Positions 23,131 through 34,384 of a stretch of DNA of 64,000 nucleotides are shown here, in pieces (within the stretch, counting starts at the first letter, position 1; every line of letters starts with the position of its first letter). Position numbers and translations under genes: made by a program. The notes below the pieces were generated by a model. That model saw only the letters and a list, made by a program, of their open reading frames with translations, was not told the DNA's origin and searched no databases. This stretch comes from Acanthosepion esculentum (taxonomy: Eukaryota > Mollusca > Cephalopoda > Sepiida > Sepiidae). The DNA lies in NCBI GenBank assembly GCA_964036315.1, contig CAXIWW010000817.1, positions 2,577,501 to 2,641,500 of the forward strand, in the 5' to 3' direction.

Positions 23131-26062
23131 TCATTTTACACAATATGCTCAAATATGGACCGGAAGCCAAAAGGACAGAGGCCATGCTGCTGGACGTAGT
23201 TTAAAATCTTACATTAGACGCTCAAATATGGACGGGAAACCAACAGATCAGAGGCCATGCTGCTGGTCGTAGTCTATCTTTTTACATTAGACGCTCAAAT
23301 ATGCACCAGAAAACAACAGATCAGAATCATGGCTGCTGGACGTACAGTATAATCTTACACAAGACGCTCGAATATGGACCGGAAGCCAACAGGTCAGAGG
23401 CCATGCTGCAGGACGTAGTCAAATATCTTACATCAGACGCTCAAATATGGACCGGAACCAACAGATCAGAGGCCATGCGTCTGGACGTAGTTTATCTTTT
23501 TACATTAGACGCACAAATATGCACAAGAAACCAAGAGATCAGAAACAGGGCTGCTGGACGTAGTTTATCATCTTACACAAGACGCTCAAATATGGACCGG
23601 AAGCCAAGGGGTCAGAGGCCATGGAGCTGGTCGTAGTCTAAAATCTTACATTAGACGCTCAAATATGGATCGGAAACCAAACGATCAGAGGCCATGCTGC
23701 TGGGCGTAGTTTATCTTTTTACATTAGTCGCTCAAATATGCAGCAGAAACCAACAGATCAGAATCATGGCTGCTAGGCGTAGTGTATCATCTTACACAAG
23801 ACGGTCAAATATGGACCGGAAGCTAACAGGTCAGAGGCCATGCTGCTGCATGTATTCTAAAATCTTACATTCGATGCTCAAATATGGACCGGATCCAACA
23901 GATCAGAGGCCATTCTGCTGGTCGTAGTTTATCTTTTTACATTAGACGCTCAAATATGCACCAGAAACCAACAGATCAGAATCATGGCAGCTGGACGTAG
24001 TGTATATTCTTTCACAAGACGCTCAAATATGCATCAGAAACCAAGAGATCAGAAACAGGGCTGCTGGATGTAGTGCATCATCTTACACAAGACGCTCAAA
24101 TATGGGCCGGAAGCCAACAGGTCAGAGGCCATGCTGCTCGACGTAATCTAAAATGTTACATTGGACGCTCAAATATGGACCGGAAACGAACAGATAAGAG
24201 GCCATGTGACATGACGTAGTTTATCTTTTTACATTAGACGCTCAAATATGCACCAGAAAGCCAGAGATCAGAAACAGGGCTGCTGGACGTAGTGCATCAT
24301 CTTACACAAGATGCTCAAATATGGACCAGAAGCCAACAGGTCACAGGCCATGCTGCTGGACGTAGTCTAAAATCTTACATTAGACGCACAAATATGGACG
24401 GAAAACCAACAGATCAGATGCAATGCTGCTGGACGTAGTTTATCTTTTTACATTAGACGCTCAAATATGCACCAGAAACCAACAGATCAGAATCATGGCT
24501 GCTGGACGTAGTGTATAATCTTACACAAGACGCTCAAATATGCATCACAAACCAAGATATCAGAAACAGGGCTGCTGGATGTAGTGTATAATCTTACACA
24601 AGTCGCTCAAATATGGACCGGAAGCCAACAAGTCAGAGGCCATGCTGCTGGACGTAGTGTATCATCTTACACAAGACGCTCAAATATGGACCAGAAGCCA
24701 AGAGGTCAGATGCCATGCTGCTGGTCGTAGTCTAATATCTTACATTAGAAGCTCAAATGTGGACCGGAACAAACCGATCAGAGGCCATGCTGCTGGGCGT
24801 AGTTTATCTTTTTACATTAGACGCTCAAATATGAACCAGAAAACAACAGATCAGAATCATGGCTGCTGGACGTACAGTATAATCTTACACAAGACGAACA
24901 AATATGGACCGGAAGCTAACAGGTCAGAGGCCATGCTGCTGGACGTAGACTAAAATCTTACATTAGACGCTAAATATGGACCGGAAACCAACAGATCAGA
25001 GGCCATGCTGCTAGTCGTAGTTTATCTTTTTACATTAGACGCTCAAATATGCACCAGAAACCAAGACATCAAAATCATGGCTGCTGGAAGTTGTGTATCA
25101 TCTTACACAAGACGCTCAAATATGGACCGGAAGCCAACAGGTCAGAGGCCATGCTGCTAGACGTAGTCTAATATCTTACATTAGACGCTAAAATATGGAC
25201 CGGAAAACAACAGATCAGAGGCCATGCTGCTGGACGTAGTTTATTTTTTTACATTAGACGCTCTAATATGCACCAGAAACCAACAGATCAGAATCGTTGC
25301 TGCTGGACGTAGTGTATCATCTTACACAAGACGCTCAAATATGGACCGGAAGCCAACAGGTCAGAGGCCATGCTGATAGACGTAGTCTAAACCTTACATT
25401 AGACGCTCAAATATGGACCGGAAACCATCATATCAGAGGCCATGCTGTTGGATGTAGTTTATCTATTTACATTAGACGCTCAAATATGCACCAGAATCCA
25501 ACAGATCAGAGGCCATGCTGCTGAATGTATTCTAAAATCTTATATTCGATGCTCAAATATGGACCGGAAACCAACAGATCAGAGGCCATGCTGCTGGTCG
25601 TAGTTTATCTTTTTACATTAGACGCTCAAATATGCACCAGAATCCAAGATATCAGAAACAGGGCTGCTGGAAGTAGTGTATCATTTTACACAAAACCCTC
25701 AAATATGGACCGGAAGCCAACAGGTCAGAGGCCATGCTGCTGGTCGTAGTTTATCTTTTTACATTAGACGCTCAAATATGCACCAGAAACCAAGAGATCA
25801 GAAACAGGGCTGCTGGACGTAGTGTCTCATCATACACGAGACGCTCAAATATGGACCCGAAGCCAACAGGTCAGAGGCAATGCTGCTGGAAGTCGTCTAA
25901 AATCTTACATTGGACGCTCAAATATGGTCGGGAATACAACAGATCAGAGGCCATGCTGCTGGTCGTTTTTATCTTTTTACATTAGAAGCTCAAATATGTA
26001 CCAGAAACCAACAGATCCGATTCATGGCTGCTGGACGTAGTGTATCATCTTACACAAGACGC

Positions 26063-26993
26063 TCAAATATGGACCGGAAGCCAACTGATCAGAGGCCATG
26101 CTGCTGGACGTAGTTTATCTTTTTACATTAGACGCTCAAATATACACCAGACACCAACAGATCAGAAACAGGGCTGCTGGACGTAGTGTATCATCTTAAA
26201 CATGATGCTCAAATATGGACCGGAAGCCAACAGGTCAGAGGCCATGCTGCTGGACCTATTCTAAAATCTTATATTAGAGGCTCAAATATGGACCGTAAAG
26301 CAACAGATCAGAGGCCATGCTGCTGGTCGTAGTTTATCTTTTTACATTAGACGCTCAAATATGCACCAGAAACCAAGAGATCAGAATCATGGCTGCTGGA
26401 CGTAGTGTATCATTTTACACAAGACGCTCAAATATGGACCGGAAGCCAACTTGTCAGAGGCAATTCTGTTGGACGTCGGCTAAAATCTTACATTAGACGC
26501 TCAAATATGTACGGCAAACCAACAAATCAGAGGCCATGCTGCTGGAAGCAGTATATCTTTTTAAATTAGATGCTCAAAATATGCACCAGAAACCAACAGA
26601 TCAGAATCATGGCTGCTGGACGTAGTGTACCATCTTACACAAGACGCTCAAATATGGACCGGAAATAAACAGTCAGAGGCCATGCTGCTGGACGTAGTTT
26701 ATCTTTGTACATTAGACGTTCGAAAATTCACCAGAAACCAAGATATCAGTAACAGGGCTGCTGGACGTAGTGTATCATCTTACACAAGACGCTCAAATAT
26801 GGACCGGAAGCCAACAGGTCAGAGGCCATGTTGCTGGACGTAGTCTAAAATCGTACATTAGACGCTCAAATATGGACGGGAAACCAACAGATCAGAGGCC
26901 GTGATACTGGACGTAGTTTATCTATTTACATTAGACGCTCAAATATGTACAGAAACCAACAGATCAGAATCATGTCTGCTGGACGTAGTGTAT
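26063..26993 (+). repeat. S73 HOR copy 2 (partner 22200-23130)
   Basis: This is the downstream copy of the 0.9-kb S73 segment, carrying the same rare variants plus private changes such as AAATAAACAGTCAGAGGCC near 26662 and CCGTGATACTGGACG near 26899. Confidence 0.83.
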
Positions 26994-28879
26994 CATCTTA
27001 CACGAGACACTAAAATATGGACCGGAAGCCAACAGGTCAGAGGCCATGCTGCTGCATGTAGTCTAAAATCTTATATTATACGCTCAAATATGGTCCGGAA
27101 ACCAACAGATCAGAGGCCATGCTGCTGGACGTAGTTTATCTTTTTACATTAGACGCTCAAATATGCACCAGAAACCAACAGATCAGAAACCGGGCTGCTG
27201 GACTTAGTGTATCATCTTACACAAGACGCTCCAATATGGACCGGAAGCCAACAGGGGAGAGGCCATGCTGCTGGACGTATTCTAAAACCTTACATTAGTT
27301 CTCAAATATGGACCGGAAACCAACAGATCAGAGGCCATGCTGCTGGACGTAGTTTATCTTTTTACATTATACGCTCAAATATGCACCAGAAACCAACAGA
27401 TCAGAATCATGGCTGCGGGACGTAGTGTATCATCTTACACAAGACGCTCAAATATGGACCGAAAGCCAACAAGTCAGAGGCAATGCTGCTGGACGTAGTC
27501 TCAAATCTTACATTAGACGCTCAAATATGGACCGGAAACCAACAGATCAGAAGCCATGCTGCTGGGCGTAGTTTATCTTTTTACATCAGACGCTCAAATA
27601 TGAACCAGAAACCAACAGATCAGAATCATGGCTGCTAGACGTAGTGTATCATCTTACACAAGACTCTCAAATATGGACCGGAAGCCAACAGGTCAGAAGC
27701 CATGCTTCTGCATGTAGTCTAAAATCTTACATTAGACGCTCAAATATGGTCCGGAAACCAACAGATCAGAGCCCATGCTGCTGGTCGTAGTTTATCTTTT
27801 TACATTAGACGCTCAAATATGCACCAGAAACCAACAGATCAGAATCATGGCTGCTGGATGTAGTGTAATATCTTACACAAGACGCTCATATATTGACCGG
27901 AAGCATACAGGTCAGAGGCCATGCTGCTGGGCGTAGTCTAAAATCTTACATTAGACGCTCAAATATGGACCGGAAACCAACAGATCAGAGGCGATGCTGC
28001 TGGACGTAGTTTATCTTTTTACATTAGACGCTCAAATATGCACAGAAACCAAGAGATCAGAAACAGGGCTGCTGGACGTAGTGTATCATCTTACACAAGA
28101 CGCTCAAATATGGACCGGAAGCCAACAGGTCAGAGGCCATGCTGCTGGACGTAGTCTAAAATCTTACATTAAAAGCACAAATATGGACCGGAAACCAACA
28201 GATCAGAGGTCATGCTGCTGGTCGTAGTTTATCTTTTTACATTAGACGCTCATATATGCACCAGAAACCAAGACATCAGAAACAGGGCTGCTGGACTTTG
28301 TGTATCATATACACAAGACGCTCAAATATGGACCGGAAGCCAACAGGTCAGAGGCCATGCTGCTGGACGTAGTCTAAAACCTTACATTAGACGCTAAAAT
28401 ATGGTCGGGAAACCAACAGGTCAGAGGCCATGCTGCTGGTCGTAGTTTATCTTTTTACATTAGAAGCTCAAATATGTACCAGAAACCAACAGATCAGAAT
28501 CATGGCTGCTGGACGTAGTGTATCATATTACACAAGACGCAGAAATATGGACCAGAAGCCAACAGGTCAGAGGCAATGCTGCTTGACGTAGTCTAAAATC
28601 TTACATTAGACGATCAAATATGGACCGGAAACCTACAGATCAGAGGCCCTGCTGCTGGGCGTAGTTTATCTTTTTAAATTAGACGCTCAAATATGGACCG
28701 GAAACAAAGAGATCAGAATCATGGCTGCTGGACGTAGTGCATCATCTTACACAAGACGCTCAAATATGGACCGGAAGCCAACAGGTCAGAGTCAATGCTG
28801 CTGGACGTAGTCTAAAATCTTACATTAGACGCTCAAATATGACCGGAAACCTACAGGTCAGAGGCCATGCTGCTGGTCG

Positions 28880-30640
28880 TAGTTTATCTTTTTACATTAG
28901 ACGCTCAAAATATGCACCAGAAACCAAGAGATCAGAATCATTGCTGCTGGAAGTAGTGTATCATCTTACACAAGACGCTCAAATATGGACCGGAAGTCAA
29001 CAGGTCAGAGGCCATGCTGCTGGGCGTAGTCTAAAATCTTACATTAGATGCTCAAATATGGAACGGAAACCAACAGTTCTGAGGCCATGCTGCTGGACGT
29101 AGTTTATCTTTTTACATTAGACGCTCAAATATGCACCAGAAACCAATAGATCAGAATCATGGCTGCTGGACGTAGTGTATCATCTTACAGAAGACACTCT
29201 AATATGGACCGGAAGCCTACAGGTCAGAGGGCATGCTGCTGGTTATATGCTAAAATCTTACGTTAGACGCTCAAATGTGGAACGGAAACCAACAATTCTG
29301 AGGCCATGCTGCAGGGTGTAGTTTATCTTTTTATATTAGACGCTCAAATATGTACCAGAAACCAACAGATCAGAATCATGGCTGCTGGACGTAGTGTATC
29401 ACCTTACACAAGACGCTCAAATATGGACCGGAATCCAACAGGTCAGAGACTATGCTGCTGGGGTACTCTAAAATCTTACATTTAGACGCTCAAATATGGA
29501 TCGGAAACCAACAGATCAGAGGCCATGCTGCTGGTCGTAGTTTATCTTTTTATATTAGACGCTCAAAATATGGACCGGAAACCAAGAGATCAGAATCAGG
29601 GCTGCTGGACGTAGTGTATCATCTTACACAAGACGCTCAAATATGGACCGGAAGCCAACAGGTCAGAGGCAATGCTGCTGGACGTAGTCTAAAATCTTAC
29701 ATTAGACGCTCAAATATGGAACGGAAACCTACAGATCAGAGGCCATGCGGCTGGACGTAGTTTATCTTTTTACATTAGACGCTCAAAATATGCACCAGAA
29801 ACCAAGAGATCAGAATCATTGCTGCTGGAAGTAGTGTATCATCTTACACAAGACGCTCAAATATGGACCGGAAGTCAACAGGTCAGAGGCCATGCTGCTG
29901 GGCGTAGTCTAAAATCTTACATTAGATGCTCAAATATGGAACGGAAACCAACAGTTCTGAGGCCATGCTGCTGGACGTAGTTTATCTTTTTACATTAGAC
30001 GCTCAAATATGCACCAGAAACCAATAGATCAGAATCATGGCTGCTGGACGTAGTGTATCATCTTACAGAAGACACTCTAATATGGACCGGAAGCCTACAG
30101 GTCAGAGGGCATGCTGCTGGTTATATGCTAAAATCTTACGTTAGACGCTCAAATGTGGAACGGAAACCAACAATTCTGAGGCCATGCTGCAGGGTGTAGT
30201 TTATCTTTTTATATTAGACGCTCAAATATGTACCAGAAACCAACAGATCAGAATCATGGCTGCTGGACGTAGTGTATCACCTTACACAAGACGCTCAAAT
30301 ATGGACCGGAATCCAACAGGTCAGAGACTATGCTGCTGGACGTACTCTAAAATCTTACATTTAGACGCTCAAATATGGATCGGAAACCAACAGATCAGAG
30401 GCTGTGCTGCTGGTCGTAGTTTATCTTTTTATATTAGACGCTCAAAATATGGACCGGAAACCAAGAGATCAGAATCAGGGCTGCTGGACGTAGTGTATCA
30501 TCTTACACAAGACGCTCAAATATGGACCGGAAGCCAACAGGTCAGAGGCAATGCTGCTGGACGTAGTCTAAAATCTTACATTAGACGCTCAAATATGGAA
30601 CGGAAACCTACAGATCAGAGGCCATGCGGCTGGACGTAGT
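28880..30640 (+). repeat. Tandem duplication of an 878/879-bp S73 segment (12 monomers)
   Basis: Two adjacent copies, about 28880-29759 and 29760-30640. Private variants recur at this spacing: ATTGCTGCTGGAAGTAGTG (28940 and 29818), AATCTTACGTTAGACGCTC, TGCAGGGTGTAGTTTATC, and CATGCGGCTGGACGTAG ending the second copies of each run. Differences are few, for example GGGGTACTC at 29460 versus GGACGTACTC in the second copy and GCCATG versus GCTGTG near 30401. The 102-residue and 151-residue frames ending at 29760 and 30639 share about 100 identical C-terminal residues, showing near identity. Confidence 0.9.
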
Positions 30641-32907
30641 TTATCTTTTTACATTAGACGCTCAAAATATGCACCAGAAACCAACAGATAAGAATAATTG
30701 CTGCTGGACCTAGTGTATCATCTTACACAAGACGCTCAAATATGGACCGGAAGCCAACAGGTCAGAGGCCATGCAGCTGGACGTAGTCTAAAATCTTACA
30801 TTGGACGCTCAAATATGGACCGGAAACCAACAGATAAGAGGCCATGCTGCTGGACGTAGTTTATCGTTTTAAATTATACGCTCAAATATGCACCAGCAAC
30901 CAACAGATCAGAATCATGCCTGCTGGACGTAGTGTATCATCTTCCACAAGACGCACAAATATGGACTGGAAGCCAACAGGTCAGAGGCCATGCTGCTCGA
31001 CGTACTCTAAAATCTTACATTAGACGTACAAATATCGACGGGAAACAAACAGATAAGAGGCCCTGCTGCTGGACATCATGAAAAATCTTACATTAGAGGC
31101 TCAAATATGGACCGGAAACCACCCGATCAGATGCAAGGCTGCTGGACGTAGTTTATCTTTTTAAATTAGACGCTCAAATACGCGCCAGAAACCAAGAGAT
31201 CAGAAACAGGGCTGCTGGACGTAGTGTATCCTCTTACACAAGACGCTCAAATATGGACCGGAAGCCAACAGTTCAGAGGTCATGCTGCTGGACGTAGTCT
31301 AAAATCTTACATAAGACTTTCAAATATGGACGGAAACCAACAGATCAGAAGCTATGCTGCTGGACGTAGTTTATCTTTTTACATTAGACGCTCAAATATG
31401 CACCTGAAACCAAGAGATCAGAAACAGGGATGCTAGACGTAGTGTATCATCTTACACAAGACGCTCAAATGTGGACCGGAAACCAACAGATCAGAGGCCA
31501 TGCTGTTGGACGTAATGTAATATCTTACATTAGAGGCTCAATTATGGAGCGGACACCAACAGATCAGAGGCCATGCTGCTGGACGTAGTTTCTCTTTTTA
31601 AATTAGACGCTCAAATATGCACCAGAAACCAAGAGATCAGAAACAGGGCTGCTGGACGTAGTGTATCATCTTACACAAGACGCTCAAATATGGACCGGAA
31701 TCCAACAGGTCAGAGTCCATGCTGCTGGACATCATGTAATATCTTATATTAGAGGCTCAAATATGAACCGGAAGCCAACAGGTCAAAGGCCATGCTTCTC
31801 GACGTACTCTGAAATCTTACATTAGACGCTCAAATATGGACCGGAAACCAACAGATCAGAGGCCATGCTGCTGGACGTAGTTTATCTTTTTAAATTAGAC
31901 GCTCAAATATGCACCAGAAATGAGATCAGAAACAGGGCTGCTGGACGTAGTGTATAATATTACACAAGACGCTCAAATATGGACCGGAAGCCAACAGGTC
32001 AGAGGCCATTCTTCTCGACGTACTCTGAAATTTTACATTAGACGCTCAAATATGGACCGGAAACCAACAGATCAGAGGCCATGCTGCTGGACGTAGTTTA
32101 TCTTTTTACATTAGACGCTCAAATATGCACAAGAAACCAAGAGATCAGAAAAAGGGGTGCTGGACGTAGTGTATCATCTTGCACAAGACGCACAAATATG
32201 GACCAGAAGCGAACAGGTCAGAGGCCATGCTGCTCGACCTACTCTAAATTCTTACATTAGACGCTCAAATATGGACGGAAAACCAACAGATCAGAGGCCA
32301 TGCTGCTGGTCGTAGTTTATCTTTTTACATTAGACCCTCAATTATGCACCAGAAACCAAGAGATCAGAAACAGGGCTGCTGGATGTAGTGTATCATCTTA
32401 CACAAGACGCTCAAATATTGACCGGAAGCCAACAGGTCAGAGGCCATCTGCTGGACGTAGTATAAAATCTTACATTAGACGCTCAAATATGGAACAGAAA
32501 CCAACAGATCAGAGGCCATGCTGCTGGACGTAGTTTATCTTTTTACATTAGACGCCCAAATATTCACCAGAATCCAAAAGATCATAATCATGGCTGCTGG
32601 ATGTAGTGTATCATCTTACACAAGACGCTCAAATATGGACCGGAAGCCAACAGGTCAGAAGACATGCTGCTGGACGTAGTCTAAAATCTTACATAAGACA
32701 TTCAAATATGGAAGGAAACCAACAGATCAGAGGCCATGCTGCTGGACGTAGTTTATCTTTTTACATTAGACGCTCAAATATGCACCAGAAACCAAGTGAT
32801 CAGAAACAGGGCTCCTGGACGTAGTGTATCATCTTGCACAAGACGCTCAAATATGGACCGGAAGCCAACAGGTCCATGCTGCTTGACGGAATCTAAAAAG
32901 ACGGTCA

Positions 32908-32926
32908 AATGTGGACCGTTTAGGGC
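32908..32926. other. S73/S395 junction, distinct type
   Basis: ATGTGGACCGTTTAGGGCC: S73 stops within GGACCGG and S395 enters within CAGTTTAGGG. The preceding monomer is shortened and changed (TTGACGGAATCTAAAAAG). I found no second copy of this join in the window. Confidence 0.82.
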
Positions 32927-34384
32927 CGCATGACAATTTCTGCAAATGAGCTAACACAAGTCCCCATACCGTTGAATTTCGACTCGACTCTAATCACCGT
33001 GGCGAAAAAACGTTTGTAATTATGGATAAGGCAAGAAATTCCCCACAATTGTAGAGCAATATTTTGTGGATTCTATCAAAAGGAAAAATTAGAAATGCAG
33101 TCTTATTGTGCAGACTGGAATTCGGACGCTGTAAATTGTCAGACGTCATACCGCGCACATGGTGAAAGCTCTACTTTTTACTATCTGCGCAAATGAAAAG
33201 TCGCTGTAAACATAGACAAATCAAATAATTTCACACAATTTGATACCCATTTTGAAAATATTTCTTTTACTGGAAAAAAGTTTTAAACAAGTCAAATATC
33301 ACTGATTTCCCAGTTTAGGGCCGCATGACAATTTCCACAAATGAGCTAACAAAAGTCCCCATACCGTTGAATTTCGACTCGACTCTAATCAAAGTGTCGA
33401 AAAAAGTTTTGTAATTATGGATAAGATGAAAAATTCCGGACAATTGGACAGCAATATTTTGTGGATTTTATAAAAAGGAAAAATTAGACTTGCATTCTTA
33501 TTGTGCACACTGGAATTCGGACGCTGTAAATTGTCAGAGGACATACCGCGCACATGGTGAAAGCTGTACTTTTTACTATCTTAGCAAATGAAAAATCCCT
33601 GTATACATAGACAAGTCAAAAAATTGCACCCAATTTGATACCCATTTTGAAAATATATCTTTTACTGGAAAAAATTTATAAACAAGTGAAATATGACTGA
33701 TTTCCCAGTTTAGGGCCGCATTATAATTTCCGCAAATGAGCTAACACAAGTCCCCATACCGTTGAATTTCACCTCGACTCTATTCAAGGTGTCGAAGAAA
33801 CTTTTGTAATTACGGATAAGGTAAGAAATTCCCCACAATAGGACACCAACATTTCGTGGATTCTATAAAAAGGAAAAATTAGAAATGCAGTCATATTGTG
33901 CACACTGGAATTCGGACGCTGTAAATTGTCAGACGACATACGGCGCACATGGTGAAAGCTGTACTTTTTACTATCTGACCAAATGAAAATCTCTGTATAC
34001 GTAGACAAACCAAACAATTGTACACAATTTGATACCCATTTTGAAAATATTTCTTTTACTGGAAAAAAGTTATAAACAAGTGAAATATGACTGATTACCC
34101 AGTTCAGGTCCGCATGACAATTTCTGCAAATGAGTTAACACAAGTCCCCATACCGTTGAATTTCGCCTCGACTCTATTCAAGGTGTCGAAAAAACTTTTT
34201 TAATTATGGATAAGGTAAGGAATTCCCGACAATTGGACACCAATATTTTGTGGATTCGATAAAAAGGAAAATTAGAAATGCAGTCTTATTGTGCACACTG
34301 GAATTCGGACGCTCTAAATTGTCAGACGACATACCGCGCACAATGTTAAAGCTGTACTTTTTACTATCTGACGAAATGAAAAAT
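32918..34384 (+). repeat. S395 AT-rich satellite, about 3.7 copies, plus orientation
   Basis: This is the longest S395 run here. The anchor GTTTAGG (GTTCAGG in the last copy) lies at 32918, 33313, 33708 and 34102, giving periods of 395, 395 and 394 bp. It begins abruptly inside a monomer after an S73 fragment (ATGTGGACCG|TTTAGGGCC) and ends with CGAAATGAAAAATC, where S60 begins. Frames at 33784-34017 and 34204-34500 are monomer-length shadows without domains. Confidence 0.94.

Larger units (their letters stand above)
21132..32917 (+). repeat. S73 satellite array, plus orientation, main block (about 11.8 kb)
   Basis: About 160 head-to-tail 73-bp monomers arranged as a 219-bp trimer. The three types start GACGTAGTTTATCTTTTTAC, GACGTAGTGTATCATCTTAC and GACGTAGTCTAAAATCTTAC. 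All share GACGCTCAAATATG, an ACCAACAGATCAGA-like block and a CTGCTG end. Type 1 typically carries CACCAGAAACCAAGAGATCA and AACAGGGCTGCTG or AATCATGGCTGCTG; types 2 and 3 carry GGACCGGAA and GGCCATGCTGCTG. The trimer is divisible by 3, which explains the series of 60-150 codon frames with similar translations. There is no promoter, terminator or RNA structure, and larger duplications are nested inside. Confidence 0.95.
2836..34384. repeat. Composite superrepeat unit 1 (about 31.5 kb)
   Basis: The order is S60, S42, S60+, S60-, S395+, S73+, S395+, and then S60 starts again at 34385. Anchors shared with the second unit: the frame starts 3129 and 34961 (31832 bp), the truncated S60 monomer 4041 and 36277 (32236 bp), and the S395/S73 junction 21131 and 53309 (about 32178 bp). 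That these spacings agree within 1.3% suggests the four families move as one unit. Confidence 0.78.

Noticed and set aside
30184..30639. 151-codon frame in S73 with related copies in the array
   Set aside because: Its similarity to other frames is due to the 219-bp trimer. Starts and stops vary from copy to copy, with no domain or codon bias.
21132..32917. Regularly spaced repeats suggesting a CRISPR array
   Set aside because: Units are contiguous 73-bp tandem monomers with similar sequence throughout. There are no unique spacers between short identical repeats, and no cas genes.
21132..32917. tRNA or rRNA gene cluster
   Set aside because: No cloverleaf-like arms, no T-loop GTTCGA motif in a suitable setting and no conserved rRNA core sequence was seen.
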